Shown: positions 49,073-56,850 of the stretch, in pieces
Position numbering within the stretch: the first letter of the stretch is position 1
Layout of the letters: every line of letters begins with the position of its first letter
NCBI GenBank assembly: GCA_965224535.1
Contig: CBDCZR010000022.1
Location: forward strand, 558,001 to 622,000
Length of the DNA stretch: 64,000 nucleotides
Source of the DNA: JBCDHN01 sp965224535
GTDB taxonomy: Bacteria > Verrucomicrobiota > Verrucomicrobiia > Verrucomicrobiales > DEV007
Direction of reading: 5' to 3'
Position numbers and translations under genes: made by a program
The notes under the pieces: generated by a model
The model's input: only the letters and a program-made list of their open reading frames with translations
Database searches by the model: none
Told to the model about the DNA's origin: nothing

Positions 49073-51607
49073 ATGCCCGCGCGCAGCGCCGTAAAAACCA
49101 AGACCTTTTCCCCCCGAAATCAGGGGCGAAGCACCCCGGCAATTCCCGATCACGAGGTTATTCGTCAAATCGGGAAGGGGTCGTTTGGGGAGGTGTGGCT
49201 GGCGCGGGCGGTTACCGGCGTTTACCGGGCGGTGAAGGTGATTTGGCGGGGCGATTTTGAGACCGATCACGACTTTGAGCGCGAATTTGAGGCCATCAAG
49301 CGCTACGAGCCCATTTCCCGCCAACACCCGGGTTTGGTTCACGTTTTGCAGGTGGGCCGCGATGATGCGCACGACAGCTACTACTACGTGATGGAGGCCG
49401 CGGACGACGCGAATGACGGCTCTGACATCCACCCAGACACCTACACGCCGCACACCTTTCGCACGGAAATTCTGGATCGCGAGGAGATCGATTTGGACGC
49501 GTGCGCACGCCAAGGCGCCCAACTGGCTGAAGCGCTGGATTTCTTGCACGGCAACGACCTGATTCACCGCGACGTCAAGCTTTCCAACGTCATCGTGGTG
49601 GAGGGGCAAGCAAAGTTGGCGGACATCGGTTTGGTGGCCACGTTAGGCGACCGCAGCTTTGTGGGCACGGAAGGCTACGTGCCGCCGGAAGGGGCGGGAA
49701 CGCCAAGCGGCGACATCTACAGCCTGGGCATGGTGACTTACGAACTGAGCACGGGCAAGGATCGGCTGGATTTTCCCGACGTGCCGACCGATTTTCGCGA
49801 ACGCAGCAATCCTAACCTGTGGAAGCGCATCAATCGCGTGGTTTGCCGGGCCTGCGCCCACAAAGCCGCCGACCGTTATCCTTCCGGGGCGGAGATGGCC
49901 AAGGAGCTGCGCGGCGAAAAGACGGAGGAAGCCACCAAGCGCGGTCACTTGTTTGCCGGGTTGATTGGCGGCGCGGCGTCGATGCTGCTGCTGGGGCTGT
50001 TCGTGCTCAAACCGGAGCCGTCCGTCGGTTTTGAGATCACCAGCGAGCCGGAGGGGGCCAAAGTGTTTGCGGGCGAAGAGTTGCTGGGCCAAACGCCGCT
50101 AACTTTGCCGGAAAAACCGGAAAGCGGCATGATGTTTGAGTTCGTGTTGCCCGGTTATCGCAAAGACGCGATCGAATTTTCCGGCGTTAGCGACGAGCGC
50201 TCCGGGTTGCACCTCAACCTGGAGGAATCCAAGTTTCCCCAGCTCGGCCAGGTTTGGATCAACAGCTTCGGGCTGGAATTTCAACCGATTCAAGACGGGC
50301 ACCGGTTAACCTACCCGATCCACGCCGACTTGTTCGTGGATTCCGCCATCGCGAAGGGGAGCCAGTTCGAAAGCCAGATCGTGATGCAAGAGCGCGATGG
50401 CCAGCGCTACCCCATTCCCATCGCATCGTCCCGCAACCAGCGCACCTGCTCGGAATGGATGCGAGAGCGCGATTTGGAAGCCGGTTTCGTTGGTTCGGAC
50501 TACATCTACCGCGCGGTTGCCCTAACGGCCGACCAAGCGGCGGAAAAGGAGATTCACTGGCCGGAAAATCGGTTGCGCTTCGGCCGTTCCAGCATCCCCA
50601 TCGCCCCGTTTGTCATCGAGGTGCAGCGCATCAGTTACGGCAGCCTGACCATCGATTCCACGCCCCAAGGCGCGAAGGTTTTCCGCGGCGACGAAGAGGT
50701 TGGCGTCACCCCGCACGACATTCCGCGCATTCGCACCGGCGCGGCGTCGTTCGAGCTGCGGCTGGACGGTTACAAGCCGTTTTACCTGGATGTAGTGGTG
50801 CCGCGCGACGGAAAAATTGAGCCTAACATTGAGCTGGAAGCCGGCCAGGCCGCGGAATTCGGCAAACCGTGGCAAAACCTGCTGGGCATGGACATGATGC
50901 CGGTGGGCGACATCCTGGTTTCCGCCATGGAGACGCGCGTGAAGGATTTTCGGCGATTTTGCGAAGCCAACGAGCTGGAATTGCACGTGCCGCGCGAAGC
51001 CCAGGATTTTCACCCCATTCACGGTGTATCGCGCGAAGACGCGGAGGCATTTTGCCGCTGGCTCACGGAGCTGGAGCGCAAGGAAGGCGGCCTAACCTCG
51101 CGCCTGGCCTATCGCCTGCCGACCGATGTGGAATGGAGCATGGCCGCCGGTTTGGGCCCGGAACGCGGCTCCACGCCGGAAGCGCGCAACGGCTTCGTCA
51201 CCGGCATTTACCCGTGGGGCTACGATTGGCCGCCGCCCAAAGACGCCGCCAACGTGGCCGATGAGAGCCTGCTGCGACTTTTCGAGACCCTGGTCGCCGA
51301 AAGCGGCTTCAACGGCCCCGGTCCGCCGATCGTCTACGGCTACGATGACTCTTTTCCGAAGCTGGCCTGGGTCAATGAGCTGAAACCGAACCGTTTCGGG
51401 CTCTACCACGTCTCCGGCAACGTTTGGGAGTGGGTGAGCGACAACTACTCCGGCGGTCAGCAGGAAATTGGCACGATTCGCGGTGGAAGCTGGGAAACGG
51501 CGGAGAAGCTGGAATTGGTCTCCTCCTACCGACGTTCGTTGAAACCGGACGAGCGGTTGGCCGGCGTTGGATTTCGCGTGGTTTTGGCGAGAGCGCGGCC
51601 GGAATGA
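49073..51607 (+). CDS. Membrane Ser/Thr kinase with PEGA and degenerate FGE-like sensor domains
   Basis: An 844-residue protein. A Hanks kinase occupies residues about 28-285: glycine loop IGKGSFGEVW (33-42), AVKV, catalytic HRDVKLSN (165-172), and DIG instead of DFG. A single membrane helix (about 293-312) follows. Outside are PEGA domain 1 (about 321-390), a partial FGE-like piece (about 392-484: WINSFGLEFQPI...CSEWMRERDLEAGF), PEGA domain 2 (about 524-587), and a C-terminal FGE/SUMF-like domain (about 602-842: NVWEWVSDNYSGG, RGGSW, GFRVVL). The C-terminal Cys pair needed for formylglycine generation is absent (VSSYRRSL follows RGGSW), so it is a binding or sensor domain. The sulfatase downstream on the same strand suggests, but does not prove, a link. 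Start at the ATG at 49073. Confidence 0.9.
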   Translation: MPARSAVKTKTFSPRNQGRSTPAIPDHEVIRQIGKGSFGEVWLARAVTGVYRAVKVIWRGDFETDHDFEREFEAIKRYEPISRQHPGLVHVLQVGRDDAHDSYYYVMEAADDANDGSDIHPDTYTPHTFRTEILDREEIDLDACARQGAQLAEALDFLHGNDLIHRDVKLSNVIVVEGQAKLADIGLVATLGDRSFVGTEGYVPPEGAGTPSGDIYSLGMVTYELSTGKDRLDFPDVPTDFRERSNPNLWKRINRVVCRACAHKAADRYPSGAEMAKELRGEKTEEATKRGHLFAGLIGGAASMLLLGLFVLKPEPSVGFEITSEPEGAKVFAGEELLGQTPLTLPEKPESGMMFEFVLPGYRKDAIEFSGVSDERSGLHLNLEESKFPQLGQVWINSFGLEFQPIQDGHRLTYPIHADLFVDSAIAKGSQFESQIVMQERDGQRYPIPIASSRNQRTCSEWMRERDLEAGFVGSDYIYRAVALTADQAAEKEIHWPENRLRFGRSSIPIAPFVIEVQRISYGSLTIDSTPQGAKVFRGDEEVGVTPHDIPRIRTGAASFELRLDGYKPFYLDVVVPRDGKIEPNIELEAGQAAEFGKPWQNLLGMDMMPVGDILVSAMETRVKDFRRFCEANELELHVPREAQDFHPIHGVSREDAEAFCRWLTELERKEGGLTSRLAYRLPTDVEWSMAAGLGPERGSTPEARNGFVTGIYPWGYDWPPPKDAANVADESLLRLFETLVAESGFNGPGPPIVYGYDDSFPKLAWVNELKPNRFGLYHVSGNVWEWVSDNYSGGQQEIGTIRGGSWETAEKLELVSSYRRSLKPDERLAGVGFRVVLARARPE

Positions 51608-51612
51608 GTCGG

Positions 51613-51650
51613 GGAAACTCGAAATCCGAAACTCGAAACTCGAAACTTGA
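51613..51650. repeat. Heptamer-period repeat (CGAAACT type) upstream of the sulfatase
   Basis: Tandem GAAACTC/CGAAACT units begin 6 bp after the kinase stop codon. They end about 80 bp before the GTG chosen for the sulfatase. Confidence 0.8.
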
Positions 51651-51730
51651 GATTTTGCGGGGGCGTTTGCTTGGGTTTGTTGGCATTCACGGCGATTGAT
51701 TTTCCGTTTTTCAGCCTCCAGAGTCGCCTC

Positions 51731-53266
51731 GTGAAAACTCCCGCCTGCTTCCTCATTTTCCTCGCGGCCGTCGTTAATCTCGCCGCGCAAGACAAGCCTA
51801 ACATCATCCTCATGATGGCCGACGACATGGGTTGGTCGGACATCGGTTGCTACGGCGCGATCCACATCCAAACGCCGAACATCGACCGCATCGCCGCCGA
51901 GGGGATGCTCTTCACCCAGTTCTACAACAACGCCAAGTGCACCACCACCCGCGCCTCGCTCCTCACCGGGCTCTACCCGCGAAACGGCGGCAATAGCATC
52001 ACCAAAAACATGCTGACGCTGGGCGAGGCGCTGCGGATGGCCGGTTACTCGACCGGGATGAGCGGCAAGTGGCACAACGGCAAGGACAAGGGCTCCCGGC
52101 CCTTCGATCGCGGCTTTGACGAGGCTTACGGCCTTTGGGACGGCTGTTGCAACTTCTTCAATCCCGTCCAGCCCGATCCCAAATTCAAAGGCGGCCGGGT
52201 GCGGACCTTTGGCCACAACGACGAGTATATAACCGAGTTTCCAGAGGATTTTTACTCTACGGACGCCTTCGTCGATCACGCGGTAAAGACGATTCGCCAG
52301 CATGCCGCGAAAGATAAGCCGTTCTTGCACTACATCCCCTTCACCGCGCCGCATTACCCGATTCATGCCAAGCCGGAAGACATCGCGAAATACAAGGGCA
52401 AGTTCGCCGAAGGCTGGAACGTGCTGATCGAGAAGCGCCGCGCCCGGCAGATCGAGCTGGGCATCGTCGATCCCGAAACCTGGCCGGAAATCGGCGACAT
52501 CGACCGCGTGCGCAAGTGGGAAGAGGCCAAATCCGTCGATGAAGCTTGGCAAAACCTGCGCATGGAGGCTTACGCCGCGATGGTGGACTCGATGGACCAG
52601 GGGATCGGCCGGATTCTAGCTTTGTTAGACGAAATGAAAATCGCGGACAACACCTTGGTCATGTTTCTGAGCGACAACGGCGCCTGTGCCGAAACGCCGG
52701 GCGGGACCAATCCGGAGCAAATCCCGGGGCCGAAGGAATTCTACTCCCACGTCGGTCCCGGCTGGGCCCATTTTCAGAACACGCCCTTTCGCAAATACAA
52801 GGCAACGAGTCACGAAGGCGGGGTCGCGACTCCATTTGTGGCGCGTTGGCCCAAGGTGATCGAGGCAGGTTCGAAGAATGCTTCGGCCGGCCACATCATC
52901 GACCTGATGCCGACGTTTCTGGAAATGGCGGGCGGCGAATACCCCTCTGAGTATGGCGAGCAGCCGTTGTTGCCGCTGGAAGGCGCCAGTCTGCTTCCGG
53001 CGTTTCGTGGGGAACATGTTAGGCGCGACGACACGTTGTTTTGGACTTGGTCGGGCTCGCGCGCGGCCCGCGAAGGCGACTGGAAGGCGGTTTGGGACAA
53101 AAAGGGCAAGGCGTGGGAGCTTTACGACCTGTCCCGGGACCGGACGGAAACCACCAACCTCGCCGAACAACATCCCGAAAGGCTGAATGCGATGGCGACG
53201 GCCTGGGAGGATTGGGGCAAGCGCACCGGAATGTGGAAGGTGAAGACGAAGAAGAAAAAATCGTAA
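51731..53266 (+). CDS. Secreted arylsulfatase-type sulfatase
   Basis: A 511-residue sulfatase. I start at the GTG at 51731 because it gives a clean signal peptide (KTPACFLIFLAAVVNLAAQ); an upstream TTG at 51647 would translate repeat DNA. The mature N-terminus KPNIILMMADDMGWSDIGCYG supplies the Asp metal ligands. The formylglycine site is CTTTRASLLTG, with Thr in the usual Pro/Ala position. GKWHNG, HYIPFTAPHYPIHA and VMFLSDNGAC supply other active-site residues. It needs conversion of the Cys by an FGE or anaerobic maturase, neither encoded here in active form. It follows the kinase/FGE-like gene and may be in one transcript with it. Substrate unknown; PVC sulfatases commonly desulfate algal polysaccharides. 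Confidence 0.93.
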   Translation: MKTPACFLIFLAAVVNLAAQDKPNIILMMADDMGWSDIGCYGAIHIQTPNIDRIAAEGMLFTQFYNNAKCTTTRASLLTGLYPRNGGNSITKNMLTLGEALRMAGYSTGMSGKWHNGKDKGSRPFDRGFDEAYGLWDGCCNFFNPVQPDPKFKGGRVRTFGHNDEYITEFPEDFYSTDAFVDHAVKTIRQHAAKDKPFLHYIPFTAPHYPIHAKPEDIAKYKGKFAEGWNVLIEKRRARQIELGIVDPETWPEIGDIDRVRKWEEAKSVDEAWQNLRMEAYAAMVDSMDQGIGRILALLDEMKIADNTLVMFLSDNGACAETPGGTNPEQIPGPKEFYSHVGPGWAHFQNTPFRKYKATSHEGGVATPFVARWPKVIEAGSKNASAGHIIDLMPTFLEMAGGEYPSEYGEQPLLPLEGASLLPAFRGEHVRRDDTLFWTWSGSRAAREGDWKAVWDKKGKAWELYDLSRDRTETTNLAEQHPERLNAMATAWEDWGKRTGMWKVKTKKKKS

Positions 53267-53293
53267 CGAGAGCCGCAGATCCGCACCTGGCTC

Positions 53294-53324
53294 AAAAAAA
53301 GTGGGGCGCCCCGTCGGGCGCCCC
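53294..53324 (-). terminator. Rho-independent terminator for the NtrC-like gene
   Basis: A perfect 9-bp stem (53303-53311 paired with 53316-53324, loop CGTC) is followed on the minus strand by AC and seven T. It lies about 85 bp beyond the regulator's stop codon. On the plus strand it may also stop readthrough from the sulfatase, but no T-run follows there. Confidence 0.8.
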
Positions 53325-53407
53325 AGTTCCGAATAATCGGTAGTGCTATGGCTCAACAAGAAATTCGGTGTGGTGACAATGCTAGGTTCCTAACACTTGT
53401 CAAATTC

Positions 53408-54787
53408 TTATGCGCTCATCATTTTATCGCGCTCCAGCTTCAAGCCCATTTTGCGATACAACGTGGCGATGCTGACGCCCAGCATGCTGGCGGTTTTTTC
53501 GCGCGAGCCCTCGTTGTATTTCAGCGTCTCGCGGATGAAGAGTTTTTCCTGCTTTTTGATGAAATCCGACAGCGAACTGCCGATCGGCAATTGTGCGACC
53601 ATGCGGTCGCTTTCATCGTCGGTAATTTCGACTTTTTGGGTGATTTTGCTCGGTAAATCGACCGGCCGGATGCGGTTGTCCTCGGCAAAGGCGCAGGCAC
53701 GCTCCACGGTGTTTTGCAATTCGCTTACGTTGCCGGGCCACTGATACTTCTCCAGCAATTCAGCGGCGTATTTATCCACTGCTTTGGGGTCGGTTTTGGT
53801 CGTGGTGGCGTATCGCTCCAGAAAATAGTCCACCAGCAGCGGAATATCCGAACGCCGGTTGCGCAAGGAGGGCACGTTGATGGGAATGACCGAGACCTTG
53901 TAGTAGAGATCCTCGCGAAACTTGCCGTCCCGCACCTCTTCTTCCAGCGATTCGTTGGACGAGGCGATGAAGCGCGTGTCGAGGTGCGGTGGCAGCGCTC
54001 CGTTCAGGCGGCGCGAGGAGATGTCTTCCAGGTAGGTCTCCAACTGCGACTGAAGGCGCATCGGGAGCAGGTTGATCTCCTCCAGAAACACGGTCCCGCC
54101 TTGCGCGCGGCGAAAAATGGTCTCTCCGCGGCCGCCGGAGGTGCCGAACAGCTCCATTTCCAGCAAATCCTCGGGCAAGGCGCTGCAGGGCAGCGTTTTG
54201 AACGGCGCCGCATTGCGCTTGCTGTTGTTGTGGATGCTGCGGGCCACCATTTGCTTGCCGGAGCCGAATTCTCCCTCGAGGAGAACGGGGCTATCGTTGT
54301 CGGCGATTTTGCTGACGATTTCGTGAATCTCCGTCATCCGCTTGCTTTCGCCAATGAGCTTGGAGGTGGGCACGGCGCCTTCAGCTTCGTCCTCCAGAGC
54401 GATGGGCGCGGCAGCAGTGCCGCCGCTTTCCTGGGCCAGGGCCCGATTGATGGTGCGTTGCAGGTCGTCGAGTTCGAACGGCTTGGTGAGGTAGTCGAAA
54501 GCGCCGAGTTTCATCGCTTCAACCGCGGTCTCGACCGATCCATAGCCGGTGACCATGATGATGGCCATGTCAGGGTATTCAACGTGGCAACGTTGGATGA
54601 TTTGCATGCCGTTCATGTCCCCGATTCGCAGATCGACGATGAGAACATCCGGAGGCGAGGCGGTGATGGCTGTCATGCCTTCTTTGCCGCTTTGATAGGC
54701 TCTGGTCTCAAGCTCCATGCGCTCGCACAGCTTGCGCATCACTTGAAGGATGCCTGGTTCGTCATCAATGATAATTACCTTGGCCAT
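53408..54787 (-). CDS. NtrC-like response regulator lacking the GAFTGA loop
   Basis: A 459-residue protein. The receiver domain (1-115) has D8-D9, phosphoacceptor D52 and K102. The AAA+ domain (about 142-375) has a Walker A variant GEFGSGKQ (172-179) and Walker B FLEEI. ELFG is followed by only 14 residues before GGTVF; the usual 21-residue stretch with GAFTGA is absent. GAFTGA contacts sigma-54, so this protein probably cannot activate sigma-54 promoters and may use another mechanism. The Fis-type HTH at the C-terminus (SREKTASMLGVSIATLYRKMG) is intact. I start at the ATG at 54787; the longer frame to 54937 has an uncharacteristic leader. No cognate kinase adjacent. Confidence 0.92.
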   Translation of the reverse strand: MAKVIIIDDEPGILQVMRKLCERMELETRAYQSGKEGMTAITASPPDVLIVDLRIGDMNGMQIIQRCHVEYPDMAIIMVTGYGSVETAVEAMKLGAFDYLTKPFELDDLQRTINRALAQESGGTAAAPIALEDEAEGAVPTSKLIGESKRMTEIHEIVSKIADNDSPVLLEGEFGSGKQMVARSIHNNSKRNAAPFKTLPCSALPEDLLEMELFGTSGGRGETIFRRAQGGTVFLEEINLLPMRLQSQLETYLEDISSRRLNGALPPHLDTRFIASSNESLEEEVRDGKFREDLYYKVSVIPINVPSLRNRRSDIPLLVDYFLERYATTTKTDPKAVDKYAAELLEKYQWPGNVSELQNTVERACAFAEDNRIRPVDLPSKITQKVEITDDESDRMVAQLPIGSSLSDFIKKQEKLFIRETLKYNEGSREKTASMLGVSIATLYRKMGLKLERDKMMSA

Positions 54788-54905
54788 ATTGTTGTTGGGG
54801 TGTGAGTTTTGCGTGGGTCTGACTACTAAAGCCGAGAGATAATACGGCATACCGTAACATTGCAACCGGAAAATTTCGCAGAATTGAAAATATTTCGTGT
54901 GAATG

Positions 54906-55508
54906 TCAGGATTTCCCCGCCTGGCCGCTTTCTTCACGCGCCTGAATTCGCGCGTCTGCGACTAACAAATTGCAAATTTCGGGGCAAAATAGCGGAATTC
55001 GGCCAGGATCTGCGTTGCTTTCGCTTTCCTGACCGGCATCCCAAAGGATTTGCCTCAGGCAGATCCGCCGGCAGCGGTCCCGGACGATTTTCGCCCATCC
55101 TTCCGCGGAAATTCGGCGCGCCTTGCGGTACATGCCGGTTTGGCGCTCCAAGGTGGCCGTGGGTGGGACAATCCGCAGATTTTCCGGGTTTTGCCGGTGG
55201 CGAGCCCACATTCCCACCGCAGCAGGATAGAAGAAATCCAGCGCTGCGAGAACCTCGGCCGAGGACCCTAACCGAAGCACCCACCCGCGTTGTAAATTGG
55301 ATGCCGCCTTCAACGGCCGATACTTCCCGTCGCCGTCGTTTTTCGACAAATCTCGCGCATCGCGCGGCTTCGCGTAAACCCTCAAGTCGCCCGTCGCTTC
55401 ATCGTCGAGGTGACACAGCTCGAAACCGCCTTCGCACGGACGAACCCGGATTTGACCGATCGTGCCGCCCCCCGCGTCGAGCCATTTTTCTAAAGCTTCG
55501 AGGATCAT
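54906..55508 (-). CDS. DR2241-like iron-sulfur protein paired with CbiX
   Basis: A 200-residue protein. The start at 55508 overlaps the CbiX stop by 4 nt (ATGA), so it is translationally coupled to the chelatase. The N-terminal half (GFELCHLDDEATGDLRVYAKPRDARDLSK...YRPLKAA) and the C-terminal Cys pattern C146-x3-C150 and C175-x3-C179 (DRCRRICLRQILWDAG; FCPEICNLL) resemble the non-CbiX part of Deinococcus DR_2241, where CbiX, a DR2241 domain and a [4Fe-4S] site are fused. Here the parts are separate genes. Likely role: tetrapyrrole or metal handling with CbiX. I am moderately sure of the family. Confidence 0.7.
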   Translation of the reverse strand: MILEALEKWLDAGGGTIGQIRVRPCEGGFELCHLDDEATGDLRVYAKPRDARDLSKNDGDGKYRPLKAASNLQRGWVLRLGSSAEVLAALDFFYPAAVGMWARHRQNPENLRIVPPTATLERQTGMYRKARRISAEGWAKIVRDRCRRICLRQILWDAGQESESNADPGRIPLFCPEICNLLVADARIQAREESGQAGKS

Positions 55509-56314
55509 TCGTGGTTCGCGCAAAACGTTTCGACTTGATCCAGAATCACCCGGGCCAGCGAGGGATCCGTCCCAATGGCGCGGCTGTAGAACAGGTTGCG
55601 GCCGCGCGCGGCGATGGGATTTGCCCGAAAAATCGTGGCTTGGCTCGCCGCGGCCGGAGTTTCCGCCTCAATCCCCAACAACACCGGGATGTCCTGGTAG
55701 CTGTGCAGCCCGTCGGCGATGAAAAACGGCACCACCACCACGTTTGGCGCATCGGTTAGTTCGTCCCACTTGGCGATAAACGGCGCCTCCTCCATGTAGG
55801 CGTCCAGAACCTCACGATAGCCCAAATTCCGCTCTCGCAGCCGCGAAACCTGGCTCCGAATCGCCTCGGCGGATTTCGCGTTCAAACCCGTGCCGTGGCC
55901 CACGATGATGAGCGCGGTTTCCGGCAAAGGCGCGGTTGGGGCGATTTCCCGCGCCCGATCCAGCAGCAAACCGGTCATGCCCGGGTGAATGCCGACGGGA
56001 TCGCAGTAATGCCAGGTTTTTCCGTGAATCTGGCAGGTTCTCTCGGTCAGCCCCAACTCGCGGGGAATGATTTCGCGGGTGAAATAGCCCTCGCTGATGA
56101 AGTTGGGAACCACGTAAACCTCATCGCGCTCGATCGCGTAATCCACCTGGCGAAATCCCGGTTCCTCCTTCCAAAACGCGCAATGCACCTCGCCAAACAC
56201 GCCTTTTCGCCGAATTTCGTCGGCCTGCTGAAAAGTCGGCGCGCTGGAATCGGGATTTTCGGTCGATCCATGCCCCACGATGAGCAGGGCGCTGTCAGGT
56301 TTGGAGATCGCCAT
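55505..56314 (-). CDS. CbiX-like sirohydrochlorin chelatase
   Basis: A 269-residue protein with two CbiX-type halves. The first begins LLIVGHGSTENPDSSAP and contains YVVPNFISEGYFTREIIP; the second begins LIIVGHGTGLNAKSAEA and contains VVVVPFFIADGLHSYQDIP. The HG(S/T) motifs and the downstream His (GLHS) are the expected metal-insertion residues. This is the two-domain CbiX architecture that inserts Co or Fe into sirohydrochlorin. No other cobalamin or siroheme genes occur here. Coupled with the downstream Fe-S protein. Confidence 0.9.
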   Translation of the reverse strand: MAISKPDSALLIVGHGSTENPDSSAPTFQQADEIRRKGVFGEVHCAFWKEEPGFRQVDYAIERDEVYVVPNFISEGYFTREIIPRELGLTERTCQIHGKTWHYCDPVGIHPGMTGLLLDRAREIAPTAPLPETALIIVGHGTGLNAKSAEAIRSQVSRLRERNLGYREVLDAYMEEAPFIAKWDELTDAPNVVVVPFFIADGLHSYQDIPVLLGIEAETPAAASQATIFRANPIAARGRNLFYSRAIGTDPSLARVILDQVETFCANHE

Positions 56315-56403
56315 GGCGCTTCCTACCCAAAATCCGGAATTCGCCCGGATTCAAGCGCGATAAGCGGTGGCGTTTGGGTGGCGGTGAAGATCGTCCTTGC
56401 CAA

Positions 56404-56848
56404 TCACTGCGTCGCCAGGAGATGTTCCGCCACCCGCTTGGCGTAGGCGTCGGTCACGCGGTTCAGGCTCTCGCGCAAATTGGGGTCTGCCGCGAGTAGA
56501 TCGCATTGGTCGATAGCAAGGACGGCTTGGAGTTCGAGGGCCGAATTCGGGGCGTTTTCGACAGAATGGCGAATTTTCGGCAACGCAGCTTCGGTTTCGC
56601 CCATGCCGGTGAGCGCCCGGGCGGCTTGAAGTTGCACGATCGGCTCGGCATCCTGCAACCGGCCGATCAAATCCGATTTCGCGGGTTTTGCCGGCTCACC
56701 GAGCACAACGCAGCCCATCACGCTTTAGTAGCGCAAGCACGCGTTTTCCGCGGCCATGGCGCGGCGGAAATCCGGCAGATGCTCGGCCTTGCGCTCGGAA
56801 ACGGCGTTGGCGAGAGGAATCGGCTCCGCCAGCGGAAAACATCACCTC
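56404..56848 (-). pseudogene. C-terminal HEAT-repeat remnant of a sulfatase, with in-frame stop and IS truncation
   Basis: Residues read AEPIPLANAVSERKAEHLPDF and MAAENACLRY, then a TAA stop at about 56721 where a Trp codon is expected, then SVMGCVVLGEPAKPAKSDLIGRLQDAEP and further HEAT-like helices to 56404. This is the HEAT-like tail found at the C-terminus of many PVC sulfatases. The upstream sulfatase domain is cut off by the IS630-type element starting at 56851 and does not resume beyond it. Confidence 0.7.
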
Positions 56849-56850
56849 TA

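Noticed and set aside
49073..51607. Active formylglycine-generating enzyme serving the adjacent sulfatase
   Set aside because: The conserved C-terminal cysteines are missing and the domain is attached to a kinase.
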